From contig JAUFSD010000010.1 of NCBI GenBank assembly GCA_033030425.1, positions 806,001 through 870,000 on the forward strand: a DNA stretch of 64,000 nt, read 5' to 3'. The notes under the pieces are model-generated. The model had not been told where the DNA came from. It searched no databases and was given only the letters and a program-made list of their open reading frames with translations. Source of the DNA: Verpa conica. Its lineage: Eukaryota > Ascomycota > Pezizomycetes > Pezizales > Morchellaceae. Each line of letters begins with the position of its first letter. The first letter of the stretch is position 1. Shown one piece after another: positions 1 to 17,449 of this stretch. The position numbers were made by a program, and so were the translations under genes.

Positions 1-3000
1 GAGAGCTGGTTGCCATGTGTTTCAGTGAGACACGAGAAGTTCGACATGACTAGCCCTAGTGTGGGTGCAGTCTCAGTCCAAATATGAGTTCATAGGCGAC
101 GTCTATCCTATAACCCATATCAACTCCAAGACCCAACGGACATATGGAGTGCTATCTGCGTATCACCCTAAGATTAATGGAATTATCAGACATACCGATG
201 TTGATTGTCCATCTGGAATCTCAAGCAGACTTGGCCGAACCACTTGAGATTCCAACGGTTACTGGCCTTATCGATGCTTGTATCGTGACTGGTACTCTCT
301 TACACAAAGGAAACCTGTCAGTTGTTTAGATCGCAGATTCCTAACTGTCGGGGGGGGGGGGGGCAGAAAGATGCCTGTTGTGGATTGCAACCCGAGCATT
401 CTCACCTTTGGCTTGAAAGCAGTCCATCCATTATTGGATTCAGCCTGCCAAATCAGAGATATCTCTGGCACGAGGTGTCATTTTTTTGACAGTGGTACCC
501 CACCAACTCTCAGATGTTTAGAAAACTTGTGCTGACCCTCTACGAAGTAGCCTTCCAATGCTTTTATCCCATACCTTAGATAGCCAAACTTTAGGCGATG
601 AAAGATATAATACGGTCCTTTCTGTGGAAGGTGCGAAATGAAGGGACTGAACACGGCCGAATTGTGCTACTCAACTTTTAGCAGCATTATTTACGCAGAG
701 TAGCAATTTAACGCGTTATAGGTACCCCACCTAAGTTAGGTTGTATTCGAGCTATTCTGGTTGATTTCCTTTCCATAAAGATGATACGATACCGGCAAAA
801 CTTCTGTCTTGACACCAAGGCCTCGATTTTATTCTTTTGAAAATAAAAATAAGATATTGTCAGTGAGACGCTTACAACGTTGCTCATCAGTATTGACAGT
901 TAGAGAAACAGAAGCTATGCTCAAGGAGTGGGCAATTTCTAGAATATGCATTATTACCTATGTACCTAGTGTGGGTCAAAGATTAGGCCTCCCCTGAGTT
1001 GAAAAAGTCAGTATAGGTACGGGGATGGTTAACAATTACGTCAGTGAAACGGCTAAGGAAACGGTTATACAAACACGAGTCGAAAGAGCGGAACTACCAT
1101 GAACTCTCACAACAGCGCATACAAAGAAATATTTGGCAGGCACGTGACACAGCTGAGCCTGATGCGATGGAGTCACCTCTGTACTCAATATAGTATTCTA
1201 TTGAGCCAGTCATGTTATTCATCGGTAGAAGTCAGTCAATTCAATGCTCCTCCTCAAAGAACCGACTAAGGCCTGATGTGGAAGTTCTAGCTTTCTTCCG
1301 CGCCTTTTTCGTTGTGGATTATCGTCTTAGTTACACAAGATTGACGTGTCGTGATCATGGATATTCTGGTTCTTATACCGGGACTGAATTCGTCTTGATC
1401 AGTCTATATCTTCCAAGACTTGTGATTTTTGATAAAGTGCAGTATCTGTATTTTTGTTGTTTGGAGTTATTTCAAGGCTCGGGCCGCACCTATGGGTTTT
1501 GTTGCTGGGTATACTTTGGCTTGCTGGGTTACCCTTGCGTTGGGTGGTTTACAACCATAGTACTCCAATTTAGGAGATTTATATCCCTTTCTTATTTCCC
1601 CTTTTCCCTTTCCCCTTTTCCCTTTGTTTTTTTTGTTTGTTAGTGTAATACTGTGTCTTGTTGTGTTTGATGTTTCTGTACTGTTAGTTGGTCAGATTTT
1701 CTAGGATCAGAGCTGCGCACAGCAACTGACCTTTCAGTGAGCGACAGCATTACCTATCTCAAATATCATCTCAGACTATTCAGAATATCCCCCGGCTTCC
1801 ATTTCTCATACCTGACCAAAGACTGCCGGGGCTGTGTACTAGGCGGAGCTCTTTTCATACGTGAAAAGAAACGTTGGAGTTGAGGGCAAAGTGTTGAAGG
1901 GTGTGAAAGGGAAAAGAAGGTGGGAACGTTTGACCGTTGAGACGTTGGCTGCGGAGCAAATAAATGGTACCAAGGTCAGTATTACATACATATGGGTCAC
2001 GCCACTTCTACTTTCACCCCTTGTACCCCTCAACTTACCTGTCAATATCTTCCCTGTTCGTTCCACCTTGATTTTCCAACAGAGATTTGCTTTAAATTTA
2101 CGGGAGAGGACTTCTTGTGGTTCTATGAAAATCAGAATCAGCATGAGGTCTAGACAACCGCTTCGCTTATCATGACACGGGATCTAGCATGACAAAAATC
2201 TTGACAGGAGCAGAAACGTCACGGCTGTGTTGCCGAAGCACTGACCCTTCTAGCAAATAGTGTTATTAACCGGGAATGTCAGCAAATGCAACGGCTGTGG
2301 GCAGGCTATATTTATCAAGACCCACTTGGCATCTTTAACGTTTGCTAAAGAACTCCAGTCATCACATTTGTTGACCGGGTAGATTCATTATTTAACGGTA
2401 ACCTCCATCAGTTTTTAATAGGCATAGCCAAACCTCACAATTCACCCAATAACAACATCAGTATAGGCAGGGGTTTAGGCTGGGTGGCCCGAAAGGGGGT
2501 TTGCCCAGATTACATTACAACAAGTTACATTAAGGGATAGCGACAGGTTTCGAGTTCATTAAGCATAAGCAAAATTTCAGTGATCATGAATTCTTTAAGA
2601 AACGGCCTCTGTCACAGATTCCCAATTTTTTTCCCTCCTAAAAAGACAATTCTAGGGGGTTATAGTTCTACATGCTCTCAATTTTTCACGATAAAGAAGG
2701 CTCGGGGTTTCAAGAGTTTATGCGCTAGTATGTGTTGAAGGAGTTTTACGCAACTCTTTTCGTCCTCGTGTTTTCCATAAGATATTGATACATATGTTAG
2801 TGAAAGGCTCTCATCTAAATAACGCAAGTTACAAGTCCCACTTAAGAGGCAGTCGCAATATTCGTGACGAGATTCTATTCATCCGGGACACTCGCCAGAA
2901 CCACCAGATTCAGGTTATAACTCAACTCGACAGTTGAACTTGATAGGAGAAGACACAAGGCAATACCTAGCTATGTTCCATTCCTTGATATCAGGTGAAG

Positions 3001-6000
3001 TGGCCCTATTAGATATGGCTAGGATGTGAGCCATTTTATCCGCTATCAATTCAATTATTTCCTTTCATGGCACAGGACCGACCGGGAAAACTTTAAGTCT
3101 ATAGCACTTGAACTATTAGGGATTGATTAGGCCAACCCTACCCACACCATGTCCCCGCGCGAAAGCCGCAAAGAATATACGTGAAACTCACACTGATCGT
3201 GGCTTTGGGGTAGGATCGACTTGCGAATAGCAGCAAAAGAAATGCAGGCTCCAGAACAATGATTGGGCAAAATCATTAAAAGATACAATATGGCATGAAC
3301 AGCGTTGGAAGCTTCAAGCACTACTATACCTGGGAGATTCCCAACAATTGGATTTTACCTGGTGGGGCCTGAACGGAACTTCATTTGGTGTTAAGTCGGC
3401 AGGTTGCAGTTTACATGTGGGGCCAAAGGGGGGTTTTAAATCAAGTTAGTATGATATACCCTGGCTTTCAGAGGTCATCTGACTCCATGAAATCGATAAC
3501 GATATTCTTTTTTATTCTTGGCTTCGATAGTGGTTGCTTTAATCATGACCATTTGTCGCGGGTCCTAGTATTCTAGAGTTAAAACTCGCTTATGCGCGTC
3601 ACGCCTGAGATTGAGAAAGCGAAAATACTTGTGTACGAAAAAGAGGTCCAGCAACTAGCCGTCGTCACCATAGAATCAACATCTAATATGGTTATAAAAC
3701 GGCAACCCTATAATTAAACCGACGGTATGGAAAAGGCTAGAGCAGTTCATCCGATCTCAGAGCTCGACCAGGCCTTAAGGCAAATTACCGGACCACAAGA
3801 GGTGGTTTGACAGGGTTGGTGGCGGGAGCGTGCTCTAAATCCGATTTTGTTATACTTCTCCGGCGTTGCTCTGCTCAAAACCCCGGAAAAAAAAGATGAT
3901 AGTGACACGTGGAGCTATACAACTATGCCCGATTACCAAGTTAGAGCTTTAATATATGAGCCCCTACAAAAGAACTAGGTAAAATCACCTATTAATACTC
4001 TTTTAGATCACTCGTAATTCTCGTTAGAAATCGGCTTATGGAAGTACAACATTCAATGCTGCTTTGGGCGGTTTGCGAGTGCCATAAACATGCTATGGCT
4101 GAACTTCTTTCTCAACTGAAGAGACAGATGAATATGGTATTTCTAACCCCCTTTGATCAATATTTAGCAGGTCGTGTAGCCGCTTTTTTCGAATGATTCA
4201 ATATGAAGACATTATATTCCGCAGCCATCGGCCCTCTGAGTGCGGTCTTTTCAGAGCTATCGTGCTCTCAAGTTACTATTTGAACGGTATCTTTAAGAGA
4301 ATTTTGGTTTATTATGTAACACCTAATATACACTATGACATGTGCCGGTATTAATCTGCGGTATATGCGCAAGCAATGCGGGAATTTCGCATATTATCCC
4401 ACATTTATGAAGGGGCTTTTACACAAACAGTCCTCTAGCTTTAAATGCGGCTACATACATATAGCTGATCAATAACTGCGAAAGTCTCGACCTCCTACAT
4501 AGAATATCACCCTAGAAACCACAGCGAGAGTCATAGATTTAATGAAAAATAGGCGCTCTATGTGGTTCGTGAGTTAATTTGTAGACAATCTCACTAATTC
4601 CTGTCGAAGGTGGCTTCCTATATAGGTATTGCGTTAACAGCAGGTAGTGGGTAGTACCGACGTAGGGGCGTATTTAGGCGTTTCTAAGATAAATCTAGAA
4701 TCAATGGAGAAAGCTCCTCGGACAGATGTAGTGATACTTAGGTATAAAGGAACCCACTAGAGTAGAATTTCAGTAAACCAAGCGATCTATTTACTCTACC
4801 CCTGTATTCAACAATGCCTGTAGAAAATAGAAAGCAAGATGGTCTATTACTACCCTAGGGGCGTACTCCTACTCCTATATATCCTCCTATCGGGCCGTGG
4901 TCGGCCCGCTGTGGAGGTCTCGCCAAAATGACAAGGTGAAGATCCGGGCTATTTAGGAAGATCTATAAAAATGCCCGTTGATTCGTCTACGAGTGATAAA
5001 TTATGACTCTATGGTTACAACGGTATGGGGTGGCCCAGGCCATACATATGGGGTTTTTTGTTAGTCTATTAGTTAAGGCCTATAAAGTGTACTATAGAGG
5101 AACAGGGCTTGTCTCAGCTCATCGTTCATAGCCTGACGAGTTATTTATCCTAGTATAGCACAATAGGGAGTATACAGTGGCCTTAATATAAGTATAGGAC
5201 AGAAAAATCGACCTTACCAACATGAGACGAGTAGAGCTTAACAGATAGAGACCCAAGAAAAGTATGCTACTAATTAATATTTTTCAAAAGGCTTTGTACT
5301 TTCAGACAAAAATAGCCGAACCTTGGATGCAACCAACCTCCACACAGTGGTGGTCTCGCGCGCGTCTTTTGACACAAGAAAGGTTTTCGAGTTCTCGTGA
5401 AACACTCTGGGGATATGAATTTCTTAATAAAGTTTGAGTAAGGCTAGATTACATGGCTATAAGGTCCTAGACTATCGCGCGTACCAGGGCCCATAAACGT
5501 CGATTATTTCTATTCACTGATCATACTACGGAAATAATCGGGAAGGGTGAGTACTGAATTCTTTTGAAATTGGGGGAGGGGGGGTTTTAGAATTTACTAG
5601 AAAAATTCAATCCCTTAATCCTAGCACTACCAAAAATGAGGCTAGAATTCTATATTTCTATGAGCGTTTTTTTTGTCCTTCCTAGGGACATTCTTTTACA
5701 AGATTATTCAACTTTATGTAAAGTCTTTCCGCATAATTATATATATTGGGAGAGACCTATGCTGCTAAAGACATGTTATTTTCTAGCAGTGAGGATGATT
5801 TTTATCACGGCACTATACGTATGTGACTGACGTTGTTTAAGGTGAGGAGGGTGCGGGGTGATCGTCCCGTCTATAAAAACTTCTATTAGGTGATAGGATC
5901 TACTATATTTGTTATTGATAGGGCTCGATGTGGAAAAAATCTAGGACTAGGTAGCTGCTCTGGTGGGGTCGTCTCGATTGAAGGGTATATTGCGGTATAG

Positions 6001-7881
6001 TAATTCTTCTGAGCCATTGGCAGCCGTGCTAGCGCCATTTAGTCGTGACCCACCAAGGTAAGGCTCAAACCCCAACCTAATTTCTAATTTATGGATGGTT
6101 ATATTTAGGTGCTTGGATTACATGGCCTGATACATAGCGTAATACCTATGTCTTTACCCTACCCCCTAATTATATTCTCCCTATAACTTCTCTAAGGTAC
6201 ACGTCCGAAGACTTCTCAAATCAAGATAGATGTATACAAAGGGTCCCGAAAAGTGATGGCCCTTTGTACACTAGGAGATTATCAAGTCTCAAGCGTGTAT
6301 TTAGCGACGCTAGTGTTTTTTTCATGCCTAAATTTAGGTCGCAGCCATGCTCTAATTTCTATATATTCGATTATTCCACCCTTCGCCTCTGCGAGTTTCT
6401 TTCAAACTCTGGATTTTACTATAGATTTTCTTTCTGAATAAATAAATTCTTCTTTGTAAGCTTAGTCTCCTCCCTCTCCTGCAAATCCTTCTATGAAGTA
6501 CTTTGGCGGTGTCCCCTGGGATAGCTTGTGTGGTTCTCTGATATCTGAATTGACACTTATTATATCAGCAGCTTTCTCAGCAAAAAAATTTCTTGAGGGA
6601 TAAATCTGTAAAAAAAAATTGGTGGATATATTACTCTTGATATTGTAGGGGGACAAAAATACCCGGTCACTCATGAAGCAATGTATTGAGAGCCCCGACA
6701 AATCTTAACGTGATATCTTCCCCCGCAACAACGCGTAGATTAATGTAGGTAGATGATGCATGTACTATTGATTCTCTAGTTGTGCTATCTAATTCTTATC
6801 TATTGCGCTCGGGGAAAGTAGAAGATAATCAAAACAAGTTAGATAATCAAATAGTGCGTCTAAGTAACGATATACTCATCCTACCAGATCGTATGCTTAG
6901 TAGAGTAGGTTCTAGGACTGGGCCTAGGGATAGTAGCTATGTTGGGCTACATCTCCCGAGACTTCAAATATTTAATGAGTGAGGTGAACGCAGTGGTTAC
7001 TTACGGTGGACACCTATATAAATATTGTCTCAATTCTGAATAGACATTGCTTTTCAGCCCTAAATTAGTAATAAGCTAGATTGGGAAGGGGTAATATACC
7101 CCCTCTCCACCAGAAAATTTATCTGGCCGAGTTTAGCAAATTTTAAATAACCCTGACAAAATAGTGGACTAGTGAAGGTGGGGTTTGGGTTTTGTAGCGC
7201 TGTTCCTAGCAACTATCGTCAGAAAACTTTAGCATTGAGCGTGACTTTCCAGTCATATATTAGTAAACTTCTATTGTAAGAATACACTTAAAATCAATAT
7301 ATTGACTCATATATTAGGTATTCTTACAAGTATTGTATTAAGAATATATACAGTAATAGAATGATCACTACGGGCCCTAAAACCTATAGTCTTATAGTTA
7401 AAGCCTATTGTACAAGAAGTCTTTTGTAACAAAATGTATGGAAGGGGGCTAGAGTTTTTGTGGGAGACCTGTTGTGGTAATATTACGTAGAAAACTAGAT
7501 CAACTAAGACCGGAAATTCATATCTTAGCTCAATCTAAAATGTAGAAAGAAATAACTAGTCGATGATATCCATCAATCACCACAAATCACTCGTAAAAAG
7601 GTTTCTACCACTTAAAGTGACTCAAAGTCCCTAGAAGCTTGCAGATCTCAAAACCCAACCAAAATATCATATTCCGTAATCTTCTCAATTCTCTTTCACA
7701 AAAGCTAACGCTTCAAGAAACCCACAACCAATAACACGAAGAAAAACACGAAGAAAAAAGCCTACTGTACAAATCATAACATCCGTAACCATCCCCTTAC
7801 CTTTCAGCATCAATCAGTTCACATTACCATATATATATCATGCCACCCAAGAAAAGAAAATATATCTCTAGCTTAGGCAAG
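1..7881. other. Gene-free left flank
   Basis: No reading frame here is longer than about 140 codons, and none resembles a known family or splices into one. I see homopolymer runs (a G run near 350, a G-rich stretch near 5571), short imperfect inverted repeats (for example around 7285-7335) and one copy of a dispersed motif at 6641-6671 that recurs near 51.2 and 51.5 kb. The stretch is best read as decayed repeat-rich intergenic DNA. I cannot assign it to a named transposon family. Confidence 0.6.
6641..6671 (+). repeat. Solo copy of the 51-kb element's terminal repeat
   Basis: This stretch carries GTAGGGGGACAAAAATACCC followed by GGTCACTC. It nearly matches the terminal arms of the inverted-repeat element at 51149-51511. 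I did not find a matching inverted arm within about 500 bp, so it is either a solo end or one arm of a decayed copy. Confidence 0.5.
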
Positions 7882-11815
<3,934 letters not shown>

Positions 11816-12738
11816 TTTTTGTGAGTTCCTCGCACGCTGAAGCGGCGGATGGGGGAGGGGGGGGACTAGGAGGGGGGGGTAGTTTTGTGATCCGGGGTGG
11901 GATGTAGGTGAGTTTCTGTTGTTTCTGGGGAAGAAGTCGCGCTGGGCTGGAAACGACGCGTTGAGGACCTGATATGTGGCGGTGCGGAGCTTCTTGGCGG
12001 GTGGCTGGAGATAGCCTCATGACGTACGAGTTTTGCTTTGGTGGAGATGAAGATTGTGTTTGGGGAGAGGGGAGGGTGTGTTTGGGGGAGGATTTTTGAA
12101 AACATGCTTTATAGGTACTTGTATGGTACTCGGGTTTTCTCCTAGATGTTGGATGTATATGTATCAATAACGGTTTCGTTGGCCTGTCAATGATATAATA
12201 TTACATATTTCCAACAAGCACGGTTTATTGTAGCCAGCAGATGTAGCTGGTGGGCCTGTGCCAATCACCAACGATATAAACTATGCTAGAGGGTCATAGT
12301 ATAGGTTAATCATATTGAGGTAGCTGTAGTTACTGTGATCACACGGCATCACTCGTTACATCGAGGCTTCTCACCCTAGTGATGTTACTTACGATCCCGA
12401 GATGCGGCGAGAAAAATAGAAAACATCACGGGTACCTGATCTAACCCAAGAGTAAGCTGGATGTCAGCTCAAGCTACAGCTCTAAAGACAAAATCTCCAA
12501 AGCCCCTTAAAATGAACAAAAGTGCAAAAGTGCAAAAGTGCGAGAGTGGATAATCTCGAAATTCTTTAGGCAAAAGTGCCAACCCTTTGTGCTGCAGGCC
12601 GTTCGCCATGGAAGGAATTTTCAGCTTAGACACGTATCAGGACAGGGGGGAGGCATTGGCGCGTGCGGTTGACAGGCGTAGGCGCCTCTGCCCACTCCCG
12701 TTGGCTCTCCCTCGCCCACTGCGGTGGTTGCCATCGCA

Positions 12739-12744
12739 ACGCGT
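12739..12744. promoter_or_regulatory. MCB-like ACGCGT site
   Basis: Palindromic ACGCGT in the divergent SMC3/CDC27 promoter region. This hexamer is the core bound by the fungal MBF (Mbp1-Swi6) complex at the G1/S transition, and SMC3 is a cell-cycle gene in yeasts. A single hexamer can arise by chance in 1.8 kb, so a regulatory role is inferred only from context. Confidence 0.35.
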
Positions 12745-13028
12745 GTGCATTCGCAGCACACAACGGCTTTGTCGGTACTCGCAGGGAATAACACACATCG
12801 CGCAGGGGGAACTACATCAATACATACACGCTCTTTGTTACCCGCCCAGCCAGCAGCCCAACCCTACGGCCCATCCCACCCCATCAACAAACTCCCCCCC
12901 CAATAAACATCTTGTAGTGAGCAGTGCATGAGTGAATGGGAGAGAGGCATCTACCCGCCCCCCCGTCACTAACACCGCTATTACTACTACTACCCACAAC
13001 CACCACCATATTCCTCATCAACACCACA

Positions 13029-13070
13029 CATCACCCATCACCCATCACCCATCACCCATCACCCATCACC
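13029..13070. repeat. ATCACCC microsatellite
   Basis: Five to six perfect tandem copies of a 7-bp unit (ATCACCC, in phase CATCACC), followed by imperfect CATCACCAGAAC copies to about 13090. It lies about 600 bp upstream of the CDC27 start codon. Confidence 0.85.
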
Positions 13071-13657
13071 AGAACCATCACCATCACCAGAACCTCCATC
13101 ACCCATCCTACATTCACGAATACACAGTAATCATCAAGTGCACGCCTAACTCCCATAATAGATACTCAAACTGAAATTAATTGCACCATATTCACTACAC
13201 AGTCACCCTGGAGAAATTACGCTGTACATCACGCAATCACGTTGTTCGCACATTACAATCTTAATCACCAACAATAGAACGAAACAACGCTCAGTAACAG
13301 AAACAAAGAACCTGGTGGTAACGGTAACACTATTAGAAACACCGGCAGTAACAGATCATCCGTGCCTCGAGTTCCCCCTGATTTCCCTGATTCCTCCTCC
13401 TCAACTACACACTACCCCGGCAAGCTCTCGCCCTGGATCTCTTCTCCTCTCTCCTCTCTCCTCTCCTCTCTCGTCCTTCCACCGCCTCATCCGAACCCCC
13501 CCAATCTTCTGCGAGGTCGCTCCATGGTCATTTCGGTTTTGGTTCAATCAGAAGAGCCTTCCTTCCGTCCTTGCACCGTCCCGTTGCCACAATTATCGCG
13601 AGCAACGAACAGAGACCAACTGCGTACGCCGCTTTCGTACCACCTGATATCTCCGAC

Positions 13658-16431
13658 ATGTCGCCCGCTATACAGCAGCCCCATATCATCGCGCAATTCC
13701 GGCAACTAATATGGCAAGCTTTGGATACAGAGTTATTACCAACGGCCCTGTTTGTTGCGGAGAGGCTCCATGCGTATGACCCAAAGAGCCCCGACTCGGT
13801 TCACATGCTTGCTGTGTGTTTGTATCGGGATGGCCAGTACCAGGCTGCGGTAAACGTGGCAAAGGGTTGGCCCCGACATGTGGGCTGTGCCTACGTTTAC
13901 GCGCAGTGTTGTTTGAAGTTGGGTGGTGGGAGAGAGAACGAAGGGGTCAATGTACTAGAAGGGTGTAAAAGACAATGGACCGGGAGTAGTTCATGGAGTG
14001 AGTTTTTCCACTCCACAGGGGAATTTCTGGTCTGGGTCTTGATTTAAGATGAAAAAGTAGGGGGGAAAGTATACTTAGACGGATACTGATATTTATTTCC
14101 CAACAGATCAACACTCAGATACAGAAAGAAGAGCAGTTCCTGATGCGGCTACAATACATTTCTTAATAGGAAAGTTATGGCATGCCGCTGGTGATATAGA
14201 AAAAGCGATTGGTGGATATGTAGCAGCAGTAAAGTTAAACCCATTCTTGTGGGAGGCTTTTCTCGGTCTGTGCGATACTGGTATTGTTGCCCCTCTGGTG
14301 ACTCCCGTGTGAATGCTAATTGGTGATTTCTAGGTGTGAACCTTCGAGTCAACAACATCTTCAAACCAACAGCAGAAATGCTCGAATCGCTCAAGCTGCC
14401 CTCGTTAAATCCTTCAAATATCTCAATATCTGAAGAATCTGCTATGAATGGCTTACGGAATACTTCAGAAAATCTCCAAAACGATCCCTTTTCATCTACA
14501 AACGGCGGTGCGAGGGACCGTGATCTGGCTTTCAATAACCACCCATCGTTCTTTAATCGGTTAAATGAGGGTTTGGGTAATATCGGAGAGGTTGAGACCC
14601 CTACCGCACAGTCTTTGAACCCTTCGTCGCACGATATGCTTGGTGGGGGTAATATGAACACCATCTCCGAAAAACCCCCACCTGTTCGTAAGACTCGTGC
14701 AACGACTACTGAAATCACGACAAGAAAACTCTCAAGCAGGAGTTCTCGTGACATTTCCGATAATCCAAAGCGCTCGGCGACAACAGCGTCATCCCAAGAC
14801 TCCACAACGACCGCAGCACCGGCACGAAGAAGTACAAGATTGACGAGTAAATTTACGAGTAAACTCGGCGTGGGCACGGAGCGGGAAACACGACTAGTGA
14901 CAAAAGAACGAGAGCGAGAAGCCAAGAAAATGAAGACAGCGGGAAGCCGAAGTAGAAGCTTACATATTAGTAGTGGGACTGCTGCCGCGGCAAAGGAGAG
15001 GGAGAGAGACAAAGGGAACAGCGAAGATGTTAATGTTCGTAACGGCTCCTCCACCACTACTGTCTCAATTGAAATCACAGAGCCTCCTGAGTCCAAACGG
15101 GCTACAAGAGCTTCAACTGCAACGATTGCCTCAAAAAGGAAACAAATGGCATCAGCGGATCCGTCACTAACGAGAATGCGAAAAAAACAGATGACCGATG
15201 CCGCGGCCGCACAGAAACCGACAGCTTCGGCGGTGGCATTAAAACCGCTGACTGACTCGAAGAAGGAGGAGGCGATGTACTTTGTATTAGAGTTGTTTAG
15301 GAAGTTGGGGAGTGGCTATTTTAGCCTTAGTAGGTTTCATTGTAAGGAGGCATTACAAGCATTCACTACACTACCGGCGAGTCAGAGGGAGACACCGTGG
15401 GTACAAAGTAGGATCGGGAGGGCTCATTACGAAATGGCTAATTATACCGATGTTTGTATACCTCATTCTATCTGATGTTGGTGTTGGTGGGAAACTGACA
15501 AACAATTAATTTTGGTAAACAGGCTGAAAGAAGCTTCCTGAAAGTTCGACAACTCGATCCTGTCCGAACAACAGATATGGAGGTATTTTCTACGATTCTT
15601 TGGCACCAACGCAAAGATGTCGATCTATCATACCTCGCCCACGAATTGATTGAGCTTGACCGCCTCTCCCCCGAATCATGGTGCGCCCTCGGAAACTGTT
15701 TCTCACTACAACGGGATCACGATCAAGCTTTAAAATGCTTTAAACGTGCTACCCAATTAAACCCTAAACTGGCCTATGCGTTCACTCTCCAGGGACACGA
15801 GCACGTATCCAATGAAGAATACGAGAAGGCACTATCATCCTATCGCTCTGCCATTGCTGCAGACTCGCGGCACTACAACGCATGGTACGGTCTCGGAAAG
15901 GTGTTTGAGAAGATGGGGAAATACGATATCGCCGAGAAACACTTTCGTACAGCGACGAAGATCAACCCAACGAATGCGGTACTTGTGTGTTGTGTTGGGA
16001 TGGTACTGGAGAAGACAAAAGACTATAAGGGTGCGCTTGGACAATATAATATTGCATGTGAAATGGCGCCAGGCAGTGCCTTGAGTAGGTTTAAGAAGGC
16101 ACGCACACTTATGAGCTTGAAGATGTACCCCGCTGCACTCAAGGAGTTGCGGATATTGAAGGATATCGCTCCTGATGAGGCGAATGTGCACTTTTTACTA
16201 GGGAAGCTATATAAGCTACTAAAGGATAAGAGGAATGCGATCAAGCACTTTACCGACGCGCTGAATTTAGATCCAAAGGTGAGATTTGAAATTTTGAGTG
16301 TAGTTTTGGAAATGTATTAATGTGTGATATAGGCTGGACACCTCATAAAAGAAGCGATTGAGAATCTCGACGACGATGACGACGAGTATTCGGCCGAGGA
16401 CCCGGAGGTTAATAGGTTCCTTGATCATTAA
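13658..16431 (+). CDS. CDC27: Anaphase-promoting complex subunit CDC27/APC3
   Basis: TPR scaffold subunit of the anaphase-promoting complex, the nuclear ubiquitin ligase that degrades securin and cyclins. Exons are 13658-13997, 14107-14280, 14334-15451, 15523-16278 and 16333-16431. They sum to 2,487 nt, or 828 residues, within the family range. I chose the second in-frame ATG (13658) because MSPAIQQPHIIAQFRQLIW matches the usual APC3 N-terminus; an ATG at 13571 would add 29 residues. Residues 1-170 form the N-terminal TPR region. Residues of about 172-460 are a Ser/Thr/Lys-rich low-complexity linker, typical of APC3. Residues 490-800 hold about seven consecutive TPRs (for example WCALGNCFSLQRDHDQALKC). 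The C-terminus is acidic (DDDDDEYSAEDPE). All introns are 50-110 bp. It is divergent from SMC3. Confidence 0.95.
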
Positions 16432-17270
16432 TATAATTGAAACAGTGCCCTATCAGGGCGTTTTTAATACCTTTGATGATCAGACGAATAACGAAGTCTT
16501 GGGGATCAATGGCTAAAAATAGGGAGGTTTGGATTGTCATTATTAAGGAGCGACTAGCAGAGGGGCATAGAAATAATTGGGCTTGTATCCTCTTTGTACA
16601 AGTTCCAGGAAAAGAGGGGACATTTGCATCCATAGCTTCTTCTTTCTTTTTTTATGGGATTGGTACCATACTGGAACTCGGCGTCGTTTTATTCTTTTGT
16701 TTGATTGTCTGGTTTCGGAGGGGCATTCTTTTTTCTTGCTTGTATAGTTTTTTTTTTCTCTTCTTTTCTTTCCTTCCTCTCCGGTAGCATTTGGGGTTAG
16801 GGCTGGCGGGTGTGTGCGGTTTATTGATTGCATTGGTTGTGGTTCCTATAGTGGGAATGCACATCTTAACCTTTACTATACCTTACAATGAGGTTGTTTT
16901 ATTTTTATTTTTTTTACTCTCTCTGCAGGCTGTCCTACTGGTTCTTTTTTTTTTATATCTTTCCCCCCTTCATATTTTTCAGCAAGCGTTTCTTTATTTT
17001 ATTTGGGAATGGTGTGTTTTGGGCGCTTCTCTTTCCTTACTGGGTTTTCTTTTACTACTTGTTCTTATAAGTTTTATGGTACTGGGTATTGGGTACGTAC
17101 GGATAGCGGTTTATGTACCGGTACACCAAAAAAAAACATGGGTATTACAGATGTTTAGAGTGATCCGAGGTAGATTATATTGTGGCGTGGATAGTGGGTC
17201 AGTCAGTCAGTCAGTCAGTCAGTAGTGATAACCTTGGAGATTTCAAATATGTATATAGCTGGTTGTATAG
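16432..17270. other. T-rich intergenic stretch
   Basis: This is the downstream region of CDC27. It contains long T-rich runs (about 16640-16760 and 16900-17070) whose apparent open frames are compositional artefacts rich in Phe and Leu. A GTCA tetranucleotide repeat sits at 17198-17223, just before the transposon insertion. No gene is seen. Confidence 0.6.
17198..17223. repeat. GTCA tetranucleotide repeat
   Basis: Six tandem copies of GTCA plus a partial copy, about 50 bp upstream of the left end of the Tc1/mariner-type element. Confidence 0.85.
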
Positions 17271-17272
17271 TA

Positions 17273-17302
17273 CAGCCATAGGCAATAAGTCTCCGGATAC
17301 GC
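17273..17302. repeat. Left terminal inverted repeat of the Tc1-like element
   Basis: Begins CAGCCATAGGCAATAAGTCT and continues to about 17302. It is preceded by TA at 17271-17272. Confidence 0.9.
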
Positions 17303-17449
17303 ACAGACTCGTGTCTCGGAGGGGGTCTCAGACCGGAGACCCCCCTCCTCCTCTCGCAATATACTCCAGAACCCGTTGAGCCAAATACATGTTATATATA
17401 CCAAAATGACCACAAAAACCACTACTTTAACATATAGAAAGAAAGAAAC

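Larger units (their letters stand above)
11816..13657. promoter_or_regulatory. Divergent SMC3/CDC27 intergenic region
   Basis: This 1.84-kb region separates two genes transcribed away from each other, so it must hold both promoters and both 5' leaders. An ACGCGT hexamer, the core of the MluI cell-cycle box bound by fungal MBF, lies at 12739-12744. Near 12521-12545 is a short direct repeat of AAAAGTGC units. At 13029-13070 is an ATCACCC microsatellite. A strongly CT-rich stretch at about 13430-13500 lies roughly 200 bp before the CDC27 start, as is common in filamentous-fungal promoters. No TATA box stands out. Transcription start sites cannot be placed from sequence. Confidence 0.55.

Noticed and set aside
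1212..1643. A 143-codon plus-strand frame in the left flank
   Set aside because: Composition is Phe/Leu/Tyr-rich from T-rich DNA, with no motif, no splice partner and no neighbour support.
13029..13070. CRISPR-like or regulatory array
   Set aside because: The 7-bp unit repeats without spacers. It is a plain microsatellite in a eukaryotic genome.
14149..15096. A 315-codon minus-strand frame across CDC27 exon 3
   Set aside because: It overlaps the low-complexity linker of CDC27 in antisense. The plus-strand exon splices cleanly and encodes a recognised protein.
16791..17225. A 144-codon hydrophobic frame downstream of CDC27
   Set aside because: It lies in T-rich 3' DNA and ends in the GTCA microsatellite. 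Its hydrophobicity is a composition effect and not a membrane protein signal.
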